Position numbers and translations under genes: made by a program. Source: Cellulomonas sp. C5510 (lineage in GTDB: Bacteria; Actinomycetota; Actinomycetes; Actinomycetales; Cellulomonadaceae). From it: a DNA stretch of 64,000 nucleotides. Of this stretch, positions 1 through 8,774 are shown piece by piece. The notes under the pieces were generated by a model. That model did no database searches and was not told the DNA's origin. It was given only the letters and a program-made list of their open reading frames with translations. Numbering within the stretch: the first letter of the stretch is position 1; every line of letters starts with the position of its first letter. Where the stretch lies: the NCBI RefSeq assembly GCF_019797765.1, contig NZ_CP081862.1:2418001-2482000 (forward strand), read 5' to 3'.

Positions 1-299
1 GTCCCGAGCGCCCGCTCGAGCGACGCGTCGTCGCGGATGCCCCCGGACAGCTCGACCTTGACGCCCTTGCCGGACAGCACCTGCGTCACGTCGGCGAGCA
101 GCTCGGCGTTGGAGCCGCGGCCGAACGCCGCGTCGAGGTCCACGAGGTGGACCCACTCCGCACCGCCGGCGTGCCAGTCGAGCGCGGCAGCGAGCGGGTC
201 GCCGTAGGACGTCTCCGATCCCGCCTCGCCCTGGACCAGGCGGACGGCCTGGCCGTCGGCGACGTCGACGGCGGGCAGGAGCTGCAGACGGTCGGACAT
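1..299 (-). CDS. priA: Phosphoribosyl isomerase PriA/HisA, 3' end outside window
   Basis: Isomerises ProFAR to PRFAR, the fourth step of histidine synthesis. In actinobacteria without trpF the same enzyme often also serves tryptophan synthesis; that second role is inferred from lineage, not visible here. Only the first 99 codons are in the window. They read LLPAVDV (first strand of the TIM barrel with its catalytic Asp), [11 protein letters not shown] and ELSGGIRDD, all typical of HisA/PriA. ATG 299 is preceded by GAGGAG with a 4-nt spacer, a clear ribosome site. The gene follows hisH by 99 bp on the same strand and probably shares its transcript. Confidence 0.93.
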   Translation of the reverse strand, partial: MSDRLQLLPAVDVADGQAVRLVQGEAGSETSYGDPLAAALDWHAGGAEWVHLVDLDAAFGRGSNAELLADVTQVLSGKGVKVELSGGIRDDASLERALG

Positions 300-398
300 G
301 GGACTCCTCGGTCGGGGTGCCCCGGCGACGGCCGGCGGTGCCGGGGAACCGGGGGCGGGGTTCGTGCGGGGTGGGACGGGTCGGTCGGGTCGGTCGGG

Positions 399-1046
399 TC
401 AGGTCAGCGAGCCGACCCAGTTCTCGAGCAGCTGCGCCCCGGCGTCGCCCGACTTCTCGGGGTGGAACTGCGTCGCCGCCAGCGGCCCGTTCTCCACGGC
501 GGCGACGAACCGCCCGCCGTGCTCGGACCACGTCACCAGCGGCGGGGACATGCGCTCGGGGTCGGCGGTGCCGAGCAGCGGGAAGCTGCGGGCGGCGTAC
601 GAGTGCACGAAGTAGAAGCGCTCGCGCTCGACGCCCGCGAACAGCCGCGTGCCGTCGGGGGCGTCGACCGTCGACCAGCCCATGTGCGGCACGACGTCGG
701 CCTCGAGCCGGTCGACGACGCCGGGCCACTCGCCGAGGCCGTCCGTGCGGACGCCGTGCTCCTCGCCGCGGTCGAACATCACCTGCATGCCGACGCAGAT
801 GCCCAGGACGGGACGGCCGCCCGCGAGCCGGCGGTCGACGATCTGGTCCCCGCGCACGTCCCGCAGGCCCGCCATGACCGCGGCGAAGGCGCCGACACCC
901 GGGACGACGAGGCCGTCAGCCTCCGCGGCGTGGTGCGCGTCGGACGTCAGCTCGACCTCGGCGCCGACCCGCTCCAGGGCGCGCACGGCCGAGCGGACGT
1001 TCCCGAATCCGTAGTCCAGGACGACGACGCGAGGCTGGCTGGGCAC
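399..1046 (-). CDS. hisH: Imidazole glycerol phosphate synthase, glutaminase subunit HisH
   Basis: Class I glutamine amidotransferase that supplies ammonia to HisF for imidazole glycerol phosphate and AICAR formation. The 215-residue length is normal. The sequence begins [13 protein letters not shown], carries GVGAF, the nucleophile motif GICVGMQ with the catalytic Cys, and the FHPEKSG histidine/glutamate motif. GTG 1046 is chosen because a -10 hexamer TAGCCT ends exactly 6 nt upstream, so the mRNA should start at the codon itself. This gives hisH-priA its own promoter although hisC, hisB and an unknown gene lie upstream in the same direction. hisF is not in the window. Confidence 0.95.
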   Translation of the reverse strand: MPSQPRVVVLDYGFGNVRSAVRALERVGAEVELTSDAHHAAEADGLVVPGVGAFAAVMAGLRDVRGDQIVDRRLAGGRPVLGICVGMQVMFDRGEEHGVRTDGLGEWPGVVDRLEADVVPHMGWSTVDAPDGTRLFAGVERERFYFVHSYAARSFPLLGTADPERMSPPLVTWSEHGGRFVAAVENGPLAATQFHPEKSGDAGAQLLENWVGSLT

Positions 1047-1052
1047 CGGTCC

Positions 1053-1058
1053 AGGCTA
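1053..1058 (-). promoter_or_regulatory. Leaderless -10 element of hisH
   Basis: TAGCCT, 6 nt before GTG 1046. No recognisable -35. It separates hisH-priA transcription from the hisC-hisB unit. Confidence 0.6.
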
Positions 1059-1139
1059 CCCGGCGCCGCGCGGCCGGCCTCCCGGCGTCCGGTGCGCGGA
1101 CCGGGCCGGGCCGAGCGGTGCGGGACGACCCGGTGCGGT

Positions 1140-1199
1140 GCGGTGAGACCCGCCGCGGTGAGACCCGGCGCGGTGAGACCCGGCGCGGCAAGACCCGCC
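1140..1199. repeat. Four tandem 15-bp repeats in the hisH upstream spacer
   Basis: Four consecutive units of GCGGTGAGACCCGSC (S = C or G); the fourth has GCGGCAAG in place of GCGGTGAG. They lie in the 285-bp non-coding stretch 1047-1331 between the unknown gene and hisH. A degenerate GCGGTGCGG follows. Because 15 is a multiple of 3, the minus strand reads as a repeated RRVSP peptide in one frame, but that frame has no supported start. No function is evident. Confidence 0.8.
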
Positions 1200-1331
1200 G
1201 CGGTGCGGGCGCCGCGCAGCCCCGCGCGGTGCGGCACGGCGCGCCCGGCGAGGGCGGCGGCCTGGCCGGGTCCGACAGCCCGCTGCGCCGCGAGCGCGCA
1301 CCGCGTCGCGTGCACGCGAGGCGGTGGACGG

Positions 1332-1880
1332 TCAGCCCTTGCGGCGCCGACCGCCCGAGAGCGCCTTCATCGCGGCCCAGCGCGACATGCCGACGCTCGT
1401 CTCGACGCCGTCGAGATCGGCGACCGGTGTACCGCCGACGAGCACGTCCTCGAGCACCGCGGGTGCGCCCGACAGCACCAGCCCGGGCGGGAGGTCGTCC
1501 TCCCGGGCGCCACCGACCCACCGGCTCGCCGCGATCCGACCGGCTCGCCGGTCCAGGAGCACGACCGGCGAGCCGCGGAGCATCCGGGAGATCGCCTCGG
1601 CGGCGGCAGCGGTGCCCGCGGCGTCGGCGGTGTCGCGGAGCACGGCCAGCGCGCCGACGGGGGACGGCACCGCGTCCACGTCGACCCCCGCGAGCGAGCA
1701 CGCCGCGGCCAGGGGCCGAGCGCCGTCGACCTGCGTGACGACGACGGCGACGACGGGCTCGTCGGGCTCGGCCGCCGCCGCGTCCAGGCCGGACAGGTCG
1801 TCGGGGACCTCGATGCCGAGGTCGTCCGGGAGGTCCTCGGGGACGTCGTCGGGCGAACCGCCGCGAGGCGCGTCGCTCAC
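1332..1880 (-). CDS. Conserved-context protein of unknown function between hisB and hisH
   Basis: 182 residues, not recognised. The first 40 or so residues are acidic and proline-rich ([12 protein letters not shown]), then comes an alpha/beta-like stretch rich in Ala and Val ([33 protein letters not shown]), ending in a basic tail GGRRRKG. No signal peptide, membrane segment, Cys cluster or nucleotide-binding loop is visible. Its GTG start overlaps the hisB stop (GTGA, 1877-1880), so it is translationally coupled to hisB and surely expressed with the his genes. The context suggests an accessory role in the pathway or a protein merely carried with it. Confidence 0.8.
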   Translation of the reverse strand: MSDAPRGGSPDDVPEDLPDDLGIEVPDDLSGLDAAAAEPDEPVVAVVVTQVDGARPLAAACSLAGVDVDAVPSPVGALAVLRDTADAAGTAAAAEAISRMLRGSPVVLLDRRAGRIAASRWVGGAREDDLPPGLVLSGAPAVLEDVLVGGTPVADLDGVETSVGMSRWAAMKALSGGRRRKG

Positions 1881-2491
1881 AGCGCGCCCTTGGTGCTCGG
1901 CACGCCGTCGACGCGCGGGTCCAGGGCGACGGCCGCCCGCAGCGCGCGGGCCAGCGCCTTGAACTGGGCCTCCACGATGTGGTGCGGGTCGCGACCCGCG
2001 AGCACGCGCACGTGCATGCCGAACGCGGCGTGGTGGGCGATCGACTCGAGCACGTGGCGCGTCAGCGACCCGGTGAAGTGACCGCCGATCAGGTGGTACT
2101 CCTGACCCTCCGGCTCCCCCGAGTGCACCAGGTACGGCCGGCCCGACACGTCCACGACGGCCTGCGCCAGCGCCTCGTCGAGCGGCACCGTGGCGTCGCC
2201 GAACCGCGCGATGCCGCGCTTGTCCCCCAGCGCCTGCCGCAGCGCCTCGCCCAGGCAGATCGCGACGTCCTCGACGGTGTGGTGCGCGTCGATCTCGGTG
2301 TCCCCCGACGCCCGGACCGTCAGGTCGATGAGGGAGTGCTTGCCGAGCGCCGTGAGCATGTGGTCGTAGAACGGCACGGTCGTGCTGATGTCCGTGCGCC
2401 CCGATCCGTCGAGGTCCACCTCGACCACGACGCTCGACTCGCTCGTCGTCCGCTCGATCCGGGCCGTCCGCCCGCCGGTCGTCGTGGTCAC
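1877..2491 (-). CDS. hisB: Imidazoleglycerol-phosphate dehydratase HisB
   Basis: Dehydrates imidazole glycerol phosphate to imidazole acetol phosphate using Mn2+. 204 residues, the size of the monofunctional enzyme. The metal-ligand repeats [10 protein letters not shown] and [11 protein letters not shown] and the PFYDHML and [18 protein letters not shown] motifs are present. GTG 2491 overlaps the hisC stop as GTGA (2488-2491), implying translational coupling. No fused phosphatase domain, as usual in actinobacteria. Confidence 0.97.
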   Translation of the reverse strand: MTTTTGGRTARIERTTSESSVVVEVDLDGSGRTDISTTVPFYDHMLTALGKHSLIDLTVRASGDTEIDAHHTVEDVAICLGEALRQALGDKRGIARFGDATVPLDEALAQAVVDVSGRPYLVHSGEPEGQEYHLIGGHFTGSLTRHVLESIAHHAAFGMHVRVLAGRDPHHIVEAQFKALARALRAAVALDPRVDGVPSTKGAL

Positions 2492-3618
2492 GTCCCCAGC
2501 ACCTCCCACAGCGCGGCGGTTAACGCCGCGGTCTCCTCCGGGGTGCCGACCGACACCCGCAGCCATCCTTCGGGGCCGACCTCGCGGATCAGCACGCCCC
2601 GGTCCAGCAGACCCTGCCAGATCTCGTGTCGGTCCCCGTGCACCTGGAACAGCACGAAGTTCGCGTCGGACTCCGCCACCCGGAGCCCGCGGCCGCGCAG
2701 GGTGGCCACGAGACCGTCGCGCTCCGCCCGCAGGGAGCCGACCTGCGCCATGAGCTCCGGGGCGTGCCGCAGCGCCGCGCGGGCCGTCGCCTGCGTGACC
2801 GCGGACAGGTGGTACGGCAGCCGCACGACCCGCAGCGCGTCGACCAGCTCCCGCGACGCCGCGAGGTAGCCCACGCGGGCGCCGGCCAGGCCGAACGCCT
2901 TGGACATGGTGCGGCTCACCGCGAGGTGGGGGTGCTCGGCGAGCAGCGTCAGCGCCGAGTCGACGCCCTCCCGCCGGAACTCCGCGTACGCCTCGTCGAC
3001 GACGACGACGCACCCGCCCGGCACCTCCGCCGCGGCGTCGAGCACCTCGCGCACCGTCGCGAGGTCGAGCGCCGTCCCGGTCGGGTTGTTCGGGCTGGTG
3101 AGCAGGACGACCGAGGGCGCCTCGCGCGCGACGAGGGTGCGCGCCTCGGCCGGGTCGACGTCGAACTGCTCCGTCCGCCGGCCGGCCACCCAGCGGGTGT
3201 GGGTGTCCCGGGCGTACTCCGGGTACATCGAGTACGTCGGCGCGAACGACACCGCCGTGCGTCCCGGCCCTCCGAAGGCCTGCAGCAGGTGGAGCATCAC
3301 CTCGTTGGACCCGTTGGCCGCCCAGACCTGCTCGGGCTCGAGCCGGACGCCCGACTCCACCGCCAGGTAGTCCGCCAGGTCGGCGCGCAGCGCGAGGAAC
3401 TCGCGGTCCGGGTAGCGGTTGAGGCCCGTGGCGGCTTCCGCGACCGCGGCGGCGATGTCGGCCACCACCTCCGGCGACGGGGCGTAGGGGTTCTCGTTCA
3501 CGTTGAGCAGCACCGGCACGTCGAGCTGCGGGGCGCCGTACGGCACCTCGCCGGCGAGCTCGGGACGCACCGGCAGCACGGGCCGCGTGGCCTGCGGGGC
3601 GGGATCGGGTGCGGTCAC
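2488..3618 (-). CDS. hisC: Histidinol-phosphate aminotransferase HisC
   Basis: PLP enzyme converting imidazole acetol phosphate and glutamate to histidinol phosphate. 376 residues. [13 protein letters not shown] near the N-terminus, the SPNNPTGT motif, DEAYAEF and the Schiff-base lysine in [17 protein letters not shown] identify a fold type I class II aminotransferase. GTG 3618 lies 6 nt after TACGAT, so it is predicted leaderless and heads the hisC-hisB-unknown unit. It faces recQ across a 153-bp divergent spacer. Confidence 0.97.
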   Translation of the reverse strand: MTAPDPAPQATRPVLPVRPELAGEVPYGAPQLDVPVLLNVNENPYAPSPEVVADIAAAVAEAATGLNRYPDREFLALRADLADYLAVESGVRLEPEQVWAANGSNEVMLHLLQAFGGPGRTAVSFAPTYSMYPEYARDTHTRWVAGRRTEQFDVDPAEARTLVAREAPSVVLLTSPNNPTGTALDLATVREVLDAAAEVPGGCVVVVDEAYAEFRREGVDSALTLLAEHPHLAVSRTMSKAFGLAGARVGYLAASRELVDALRVVRLPYHLSAVTQATARAALRHAPELMAQVGSLRAERDGLVATLRGRGLRVAESDANFVLFQVHGDRHEIWQGLLDRGVLIREVGPEGWLRVSVGTPEETAALTAALWEVLGT

Positions 3619-3624
3619 CGGGTG

Positions 3625-3630
3625 ATCGTA
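3625..3630 (-). promoter_or_regulatory. Leaderless -10 element of hisC
   Basis: TACGAT, 6 nt before GTG 3618. Confidence 0.6.
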
Positions 3631-3758
3631 TCCGCGGCACGGGCGGCCGCCGGCGGTCGTCCACAGGACGGCGCCGGCGGGGGGCGGCGTCGGCAGCGCG
3701 GGTGGGCGGTCGTCCACAGGGCGGGGCGGGCGAGGCGGCCGGTGTCGGGGGTCCTGGC

Positions 3759-3764
3759 TAGTGT
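3759..3764 (+). promoter_or_regulatory. Leaderless -10 element of recQ
   Basis: TAGTGT followed by 7 nt and then ATG 3772. No SD-like sequence precedes the ATG, consistent with leaderless initiation. Confidence 0.6.
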
Positions 3765-3771
3765 CGGGGCG

Positions 3772-5985
3772 ATGACGCAGCAGACGCCGGGCGCGACCGA
3801 CCCGACCTCCGACGAGATCGCCGACGCCGGCGGCAGCACGACGCGCGCCGACCTGCGCGAGGAGGCGGAGACCGTGCTGCGCCGCCTCGTGGGGCGTGAC
3901 GACGCGCGTCTGCGCGACGACCAGTGGCGCGCCGTCGATGCGCTCGTGTCCGACCACCGCCGCGCGCTCGTCGTCCAGCGCACCGGGTGGGGCAAGTCGG
4001 CCGTGTACTTCGTGGCGACGGCCCTGCTGCGCGCCCGCGGCGCGGGTCCGACGGTGCTCGTCTCGCCGCTGCTCGCGCTCATGCGGAACCAGGTCGCGTC
4101 CGCGCAGCGTGCCGGCGTGCGAGCAGTGACGCTCAACTCCGCCAACGTCACCGAGTGGGACGACGTGCACGCGCAGATCGCCGCGGGCGACGTCGACGTG
4201 CTGCTGGTCTCCCCCGAGCGCCTCACCCACCCCCAGTTCCGGGACGAGGTGCTGCCGCGGCTGGCCGCGGACGCCGGCCTGGTGGTCGTGGACGAGGCGC
4301 ACTGCATCTCCGACTGGGGCCACGACTTCCGGCCCGACTACCGTCGCATCCGCACGCTGCTCGCGGAGCTGCCGGACGGGATCCCCGTGCTGGCGACGAC
4401 GGCCACGGCGAACGCCCGCGTCACCGCGGACGTCGCGGAGCAGCTCGGGACCGCGGTCCGCGACGACGTCCTCGTCCTGCGCGGGCCGCTCGACCGCTCC
4501 AGCCTCGACCTGTCCGTCGTGCGGCTCCCCGACACGGCCGGGCAGCTGGCCTGGCTCGCGCAGAACCTGCCCGCCTTCGAGGGCTCCGGGATCGTCTACT
4601 GCCTGACGATCGCGGCCGCCCAGCAGGTCACCGAGCACCTGCGCTCCGCCGGCCTCGACGTGCGGGCGTACACCGGGCAGACCGATCCCGCCGAGCGGGA
4701 GGTCGCCGAGGCGGACCTGCTCGCGAACCGCGTCAAGGCGCTGGTCGCCACCTCCGCCCTCGGCATGGGCTTCGACAAGCCGGATCTCGGGTTCGTCGTG
4801 CACGTCGGGGCCCCGTCCTCCCCCATCGCGTACTACCAGCAGGTCGGCCGGGCCGGACGGGCGGCCGAGGCCGTCGGCGGGCGCGCGACCGCGGTGCTGC
4901 TGCCGGGCCGGGAGGACCGCGCGATCTGGGAGTGGTTCGCGTCGACCGCGTTCCCCCCGGAGGACGACGTGCGGGCCGCGCTGCGAGCCCTGCGCGAGGG
5001 CGGCGTGCTGTCCACCGCGGCGCTCGAGACGCACGTCTCGCTGCGCCGGTCACGCCTCGAGCAGATGCTCAAGGTGCTCGACGTCGACGGTGCGGTCCGG
5101 CGCGTGCGGGGCGGCTGGGAGGCGACCGGCGAGCCCTGGTCGTACGACGCGGAGCGGTACGAGCGCGTCACCGCCACCCGTCGGGCCGAGCAGCAGCTCA
5201 TGGTCGACTACGTCACCACCGACGGCTGCCGGATGGCCCACCTGCGACGGGCGCTCGACGACCCCGAGCTCGCAGGCCCCGGCGGCGAGGAGTGGCGGTG
5301 CGGACGCTGCGACCGCTGCACGGGCAGCACGGTGGGCGTGGCGCCGGACGCCGAGCACGTCGCCGGCGCCCAGGCGCTGCTCACCTCGGCGGGTGTCGCC
5401 GTCGACCCGCGCCGGCAGTGGCCCACCGGGATGGCGACCCTGGGACTCGACCTGCGCGGGCGGATCCCGGTCGAGGAGAACGCCGAGCCGGGGCGCGCCG
5501 TCGCCCGGCTCGACTCCGTCGGGTGGGGCGGGCTGCTGCGCGACCTGTTCGGCGGCGAGGCGGACCCGGAGGCCGGCCTCCCGGCGGCGCTGCGCGACCC
5601 GGTGCTCGCCACCCTCGACGCGTGGCGGCCCGAGCACCGGCCCGAGGGGGTCGTGGTGGTGCGTTCCTCGACGCGGCCCGCCCTCGTCGAGCACCTCGCG
5701 AACGGCGTCGCCCGGCACCTCGGCGTCCCGCTCGTCGGCGCCGTCGCGCCCCGGCCCGACACCCCGCCGAGCCGGCACGACGTCAACTCCGCGCACCGCC
5801 TCGCCGCGGTCGCCCGGCGGCTCGAGCTGGACCTCGGGCCCGCCGCGGCCGCCGGGCTCCCCGGACGGACCGTGCTGCTCGTCGACGACCGCACCGACTC
5901 CGGGTGGACGCTCACCGTCGCCGCGCGGCTGCTCCGGCAGGCGGGCGCTGCGGCGGTGCTTCCGTTCGTGCTCGGGGTGGGCTGA
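3772..5985 (+). CDS. recQ: RecQ-family helicase with C-terminal phosphoribosyltransferase-like domain
   Basis: ATP-dependent 3'-5' DNA helicase for repair and recombination. 737 residues. Walker A is TGWGKS (residues 71-76), the DEAH box sits at 174-177 followed by CISDWGHDFRPDY, and the C-terminal helicase lobe carries QQVGRAGRA. A zinc module follows (DGCRMAHLRRAL and WRCGRCDRC). Instead of an HRDC domain the C-terminus holds a phosphoribosyltransferase-like module: VVVVRSSTRP, then LLVDDRTDSGWT near residue 702, close to the PRPP loop of type I PRTases and ComFC. Comparable C-termini are, to my knowledge, found in other actinobacterial RecQ-like proteins. It sits, oppositely oriented, between hisC and hisD. 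Confidence 0.9.
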   Translation: MTQQTPGATDPTSDEIADAGGSTTRADLREEAETVLRRLVGRDDARLRDDQWRAVDALVSDHRRALVVQRTGWGKSAVYFVATALLRARGAGPTVLVSPLLALMRNQVASAQRAGVRAVTLNSANVTEWDDVHAQIAAGDVDVLLVSPERLTHPQFRDEVLPRLAADAGLVVVDEAHCISDWGHDFRPDYRRIRTLLAELPDGIPVLATTATANARVTADVAEQLGTAVRDDVLVLRGPLDRSSLDLSVVRLPDTAGQLAWLAQNLPAFEGSGIVYCLTIAAAQQVTEHLRSAGLDVRAYTGQTDPAEREVAEADLLANRVKALVATSALGMGFDKPDLGFVVHVGAPSSPIAYYQQVGRAGRAAEAVGGRATAVLLPGREDRAIWEWFASTAFPPEDDVRAALRALREGGVLSTAALETHVSLRRSRLEQMLKVLDVDGAVRRVRGGWEATGEPWSYDAERYERVTATRRAEQQLMVDYVTTDGCRMAHLRRALDDPELAGPGGEEWRCGRCDRCTGSTVGVAPDAEHVAGAQALLTSAGVAVDPRRQWPTGMATLGLDLRGRIPVEENAEPGRAVARLDSVGWGGLLRDLFGGEADPEAGLPAALRDPVLATLDAWRPEHRPEGVVVVRSSTRPALVEHLANGVARHLGVPLVGAVAPRPDTPPSRHDVNSAHRLAAVARRLELDLGPAAAAGLPGRTVLLVDDRTDSGWTLTVAARLLRQAGAAAVLPFVLGVG

Positions 5986-6072
5986 GACCGGCGCACCGGC
6001 GGTCGCGGTCGCGTCACCCGTCGGCGCGGCGCCGTGGACCGGCCCCGGCGGCGGCGGTCGTGTCGCTCCTCG

Positions 6073-6170
6073 GGTTCGGCAGCCCTTCGTGGTTCGGCAG
6101 CGCTCCGTGGTTCGGCACCGCCGCGCGGTTCGGTGCCGCCGCCGCGCGCGAGGCGCCGGCGCCGAACCAC
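6073..6170. repeat. 18-bp tandem array with inverted copy in convergent spacer (element A)
   Basis: Four 18-bp units start at 6073, 6091, 6109 and 6127, each opening with GGTTCGG. GTGGTTCGGC occurs directly at 6089 and 6107 and as its reverse complement at 6161-6170, so a long hairpin can form. It fills most of the spacer between the convergent 3' ends of recQ and the lipoprotein gene. Two relatives occur at 8565-8652 and 52081-52194. Confidence 0.75.
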
Positions 6171-6179
6171 CGACGCCGG

Positions 6180-6572
6180 TCAGCCTGCGTCCGCGTACCC
6201 CGCCTGGTCGTCGCCGTCGAGGTCCGTGCACAACCCGTACGCCTCGTCCTCGCCGAAGCCCTCGACGCAGTCGGCGTACCCGGCGATGATCCGCCACGAG
6301 TCACCCTCCGTGCCGGTGGCGTCCGAGCAGTCCGGGTGCGATCCCGGTTCGCAGGGCTGGCCCGGCGTCGGTTCCCCCACCGTCGGGTCCCCTGAGGTGG
6401 CGGGGGTCGTGGGCGGGACTGCGGTCCCCGGTGACACGGGCGCGGTCCGCCCCGGTGTCGTCCCCTCGGCGTCCGGCTCGTCTTCGCGTTCGGCGACGCA
6501 CCCGGCCAGCGAGCCGACGGCCAGGATCACCGTGACCGCGAGAGCGACGACCGGCCGACGGCGTGTACGCAT
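6180..6572 (-). CDS. Small secreted lipoprotein, unknown function
   Basis: 130 residues. Basic N-terminus MRTRRRP, a hydrophobic stretch and the lipobox SLAGC with the lipidated Cys at position 25, so it should be exported and anchored by Lgt and LspA. A Pro/Thr/Gly-rich linker of about 45 residues follows, then a small acidic domain with four Cys (QPCEPGSHPDC, YADCVEGF, YGLCTDLDGDD). DLDGDDQAGYADAG resembles an EF-hand/excalibur-type calcium loop, which is only a suggestion. ATG 6572 is chosen over an in-frame upstream ATG at 6617 because TACCGT ends 7 nt before it. No recognised family. Confidence 0.8.
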   Translation of the reverse strand: MRTRRRPVVALAVTVILAVGSLAGCVAEREDEPDAEGTTPGRTAPVSPGTAVPPTTPATSGDPTVGEPTPGQPCEPGSHPDCSDATGTEGDSWRIIAGYADCVEGFGEDEAYGLCTDLDGDDQAGYADAG

Positions 6573-6579
6573 GTCACCC

Positions 6580-6585
6580 ACGGTA
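6580..6585 (-). promoter_or_regulatory. Leaderless -10 element of the lipoprotein gene
   Basis: TACCGT, 7 nt before ATG 6572. It lies inside the longer alternative reading frame, which argues against the upstream start at 6617. Confidence 0.6.
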
Positions 6586-6622
6586 GACGACCAGGTCACC
6601 GTCCCGCGCGTGATCACGTGGC

Positions 6623-7945
6623 TCAGAACCGGGCGCGGACGGCCTCGCCGTGCGCCGGCAGCCCCTCGGCGTCGGCGAGCGCGACGATCCGGTCCGCGAC
6701 CTCCCGCAGCGCGTCCGCGTCGTACTCCACCACCTGCACCGCCCGGACGAACGAGTGCACGCCGAGCCCGGACGAGAAGTGGGCGCAGCCACCGGTCGGC
6801 AGGACGTGGTTGGAGCCGGCCATGTAGTCGCCCAGCGACACCGGGGAGTACGCGCCGACGAAGATCGCACCCGCACTGGTCACACGCTCCGCGACGGCCG
6901 CGGCGTCGACCGTCTGGATCTCGAGGTGCTCCGCCCCGTAGGCGTTGACGACCTCGAGGCCGGCCTCGACGTCGTCCACCAGGACGATCGCCGACTGCGG
7001 GCCGGACAGCGCCTGGGCCACGCGCGCGGCGTGCCGGGTGGCCTGCACGCGGTCCACGAGCTTCGCCTCGACGGCGCCCGCGAGCTCGACGGACGGCGTG
7101 ACCAGGACGGACGCCGCCAGCGGGTCGTGCTCCGCCTGCGAGACCAGGTCGGCGGCCACGTGGTCGGCGTCCGCGGTGCCGTCCGCCAGGACCGCGATCT
7201 CCGTGGGGCCCGCCTCCGCATCGATGCCGACGACGCCGCGCACGAGGCGCTTGGCCGCCGCGACGTACACGTTGCCCGGGCCGGTGATCACGTCGACGGG
7301 CTCGCAGAGCGTGCCGCCGTCAGCGGGCTCGGAGCCGGCCGCGCCGTACGCCAGCATCGCGATCGCCTGGGCGCCCCCGACCGCGTAGACCTCGTCGACC
7401 CCCAGCAGCGCGCACGTCGCGAGCACGACCGGGTCCGGCAGCCCGTCCTCGTCCCGCTGCGGGGGCGACGCGACGGCCAGCGAACCGACGCCCGCCTCCT
7501 GCGCGGCCACCACGTTCATGATCACGGACGACGGGTAGACCGCGAGACCGCCCGGCACGTACAGGCCGACGCGCCGCACCGGGATCCACCGCTGACGCAC
7601 CTGCGCGCCCGGGGCGACCTGCACGGTGTGGTCGGCCGGGCGTTGCTGGGCGTGCACCGCGCGGACCCGGCTGATCGTCTCGTCGAGCGCCGCCCGCACC
7701 TGCGGGTCCAGCACGTCCACGGCGGCGGCGATCACATCCGCCGGCACCCGCAGGTGGGCGGGCCGGACGCCGTCGAACCGCTCGGCCAGGTCACGCAACG
7801 CCGCGGCGCCGCGCGCCCGGACGTCGGCGATCACCGGCTCGACGGCCGCCGTGGCGGACTCGACGTCGAGTTCGGGACGCGGAAGCGTCTCGAGCAGCTC
7901 GCGGCGGGACAGGGCGCGACCGCGCAGGTCGATGCGGGAGATCAC
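6623..7945 (-). CDS. hisD: Histidinol dehydrogenase HisD
   Basis: Zinc enzyme that oxidises L-histidinol to histidine in two NAD+-dependent steps, the last in the pathway. 440 residues, normal length. [58 protein letters not shown] and the C-terminal [18 protein letters not shown] motif are all present. GTG 7945 follows TAGAAT by 7 nt. The GGGAGG immediately before the start is too close to act as a normal SD, so leaderless initiation is the better explanation. It is separated from hisC by recQ and the lipoprotein gene, so it is an independent unit here. Confidence 0.97.
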   Translation of the reverse strand: MISRIDLRGRALSRRELLETLPRPELDVESATAAVEPVIADVRARGAAALRDLAERFDGVRPAHLRVPADVIAAAVDVLDPQVRAALDETISRVRAVHAQQRPADHTVQVAPGAQVRQRWIPVRRVGLYVPGGLAVYPSSVIMNVVAAQEAGVGSLAVASPPQRDEDGLPDPVVLATCALLGVDEVYAVGGAQAIAMLAYGAAGSEPADGGTLCEPVDVITGPGNVYVAAAKRLVRGVVGIDAEAGPTEIAVLADGTADADHVAADLVSQAEHDPLAASVLVTPSVELAGAVEAKLVDRVQATRHAARVAQALSGPQSAIVLVDDVEAGLEVVNAYGAEHLEIQTVDAAAVAERVTSAGAIFVGAYSPVSLGDYMAGSNHVLPTGGCAHFSSGLGVHSFVRAVQVVEYDADALREVADRIVALADAEGLPAHGEAVRARF

Positions 7946-7952
7946 CCTCCCG

Positions 7953-7958
7953 ATTCTA
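7953..7958 (-). promoter_or_regulatory. Leaderless -10 element of hisD
   Basis: TAGAAT, 7 nt before GTG 7945; one of the best -10 matches in the window. Confidence 0.65.
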
Positions 7959-8160
7959 GGGCCGCGCCGGAGCGTGCGCCCCGGGCGTCCACCGGCGCGG
8001 ACGAGGGCGCGCTCAGCCCGACGTCCGGGCCTCGGCGTCGGAGCCGGGACGGGCGCGCGGGCTCCCGCGCCTCCCTGCTCCCCGAACCGCCACGGTCCCC
8101 GTCGGCCGGGCGGTGCCGAGCGCGGTCGACCGGCACCGAGCCGCGATCGCGGGCGGACGG

Positions 8161-8213
8161 CGGTAACGCGGGACACGGGCGGCGGTAACGCGGGACACGG
8201 GCGGCGGTAACGC
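8161..8213. repeat. 22-bp tandem repeat, about 2.4 copies
   Basis: Units start at 8161, 8183 and 8205, each beginning CGGTAACGCGGGACACGG. The third runs directly into the 7-bp array that follows. It lies in the 381-bp divergent spacer 7946-8326 between hisD and the S4 protein gene, which otherwise holds only the two promoters. Confidence 0.85.
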
Positions 8214-8262
8214 GGGACACGGGACACGGGACACGGGACACGGGACACGGGACACGGGACAC
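8214..8262. repeat. Seven perfect GGGACAC heptamers
   Basis: Seven uninterrupted copies of GGGACAC, with no mismatch. The unit matches the end of the preceding 22-bp repeat, so it appears to have expanded from it by slippage. Copy number is likely to vary between strains. Confidence 0.9.
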
Positions 8263-8314
8263 TAGCGCGCGAGGACTGCCGGTCTGGGCCGAGCGTGACG
8301 GTGCCGCGCGCTGG

Positions 8315-8320
8315 CAGGAT
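8315..8320 (+). promoter_or_regulatory. Leaderless -10 element of the S4 gene
   Basis: CAGGAT, 6 nt before GTG 8327; a CANNNT variant of the usual hexamer. Confidence 0.45.
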
Positions 8321-8326
8321 GGTCCG

Positions 8327-8545
8327 GTGACCACCGTGCCGATCTCTGACGACGTCATCCGACTCGGGCAGTTCCTCAAGCTCGCCGGCCTGGCCGACTC
8401 GGGGGCGGACGCCCGGGCGCTGCTCGACGACGGCGAGGTGACCGTCAACGGTGAGCCGGAGTCGCGCCGCGGCCGCCAGCTGCACCGCGGGGACGTCGTC
8501 GAGGTCGCCACCCCGGCCGGCCCGCATCGCGCCACCGTCGCCTGA
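8327..8545 (+). CDS. Small S4-domain RNA-binding protein
   Basis: 72 residues that are almost entirely an S4 fold: [42 protein letters not shown], then HRGDVVEV. Same architecture as the YaaA/YbcJ-type stand-alone S4 proteins, which bind structured RNA and are thought to act near the ribosome. GTG 8327 is chosen from the -10 spacing. The gene ends 229 bp from the end of dnaE, with which it converges. Confidence 0.88.
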   Translation: MTTVPISDDVIRLGQFLKLAGLADSGADARALLDDGEVTVNGEPESRRGRQLHRGDVVEVATPAGPHRATVA

Positions 8546-8564
8546 CGCGCCCCGGCGGCACCCC

Positions 8565-8652
8565 GCGAGCTCGACACTCCCGGCGAGTTCGGCACTCCCG
8601 GTCGAGTTCGGCAGTCGGAGGTGCCGAACTCGCACCGCACCTGCCGAACTCG
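8565..8652. repeat. Palindromic repeat element in convergent spacer (element B)
   Basis: Three 18-bp direct units start at 8565, 8583 and 8601. The second and third hold CGAGTTCGGCAC and CGAGTTCGGCAG. Exact reverse complements of those two 12-mers follow at 8621-8632 and 8641-8652, in the order A, B, A', B'. It lies between the convergent S4 and dnaE genes and can fold as a hairpin in either direction. It has the same grammar as element C at 52081. Confidence 0.85.
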
Positions 8653-8744
8653 CGGGACGGTGCGGACGCAGCCCTCACGCGAGGTCGACGACCTCGGCGG
8701 GCGGCGGCGGAACTCTCGGCGCGCCCGTCCGCGCCCGCCCGGGG

Positions 8745-8770
8745 CGCGCCGGGCCGGACGGCCCGGCGCG
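8745..8770 (-). terminator. dnaE terminator hairpin
   Basis: Perfect 11-bp GC stem (8745-8755 with 8760-8770) and a 4-nt loop, 4 bp past the dnaE stop. There is no U-tract, as is usual at this GC content. Confidence 0.65.
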
Positions 8771-8774
8771 GGCC

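Noticed and set aside
1056..1316. Minus-strand frame with repeated RRVSP peptide upstream of hisH
   Set aside because: It is simply the 15-bp DNA repeat translated; no SD or promoter, and the leaderless hisH promoter lies within it.
147..2081. Long open frames antisense to hisH and hisB, and similar frames opposite almost every gene
   Set aside because: Stop codons are rare at this GC content. These frames give Arg/Pro/Ala-rich low-complexity products without domains, and the opposite strand encodes recognisable enzymes.
6573..6617. Upstream ATG at 6617 as start of the lipoprotein
   Set aside because: The signal peptide begins properly at 6572, and the -10 hexamer lies between the two ATGs, so the upstream codon would not be on the mRNA.
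8161..8262. CRISPR array
   Set aside because: Repeats are 22 and 7 bp without unique spacers and there are no cas genes.
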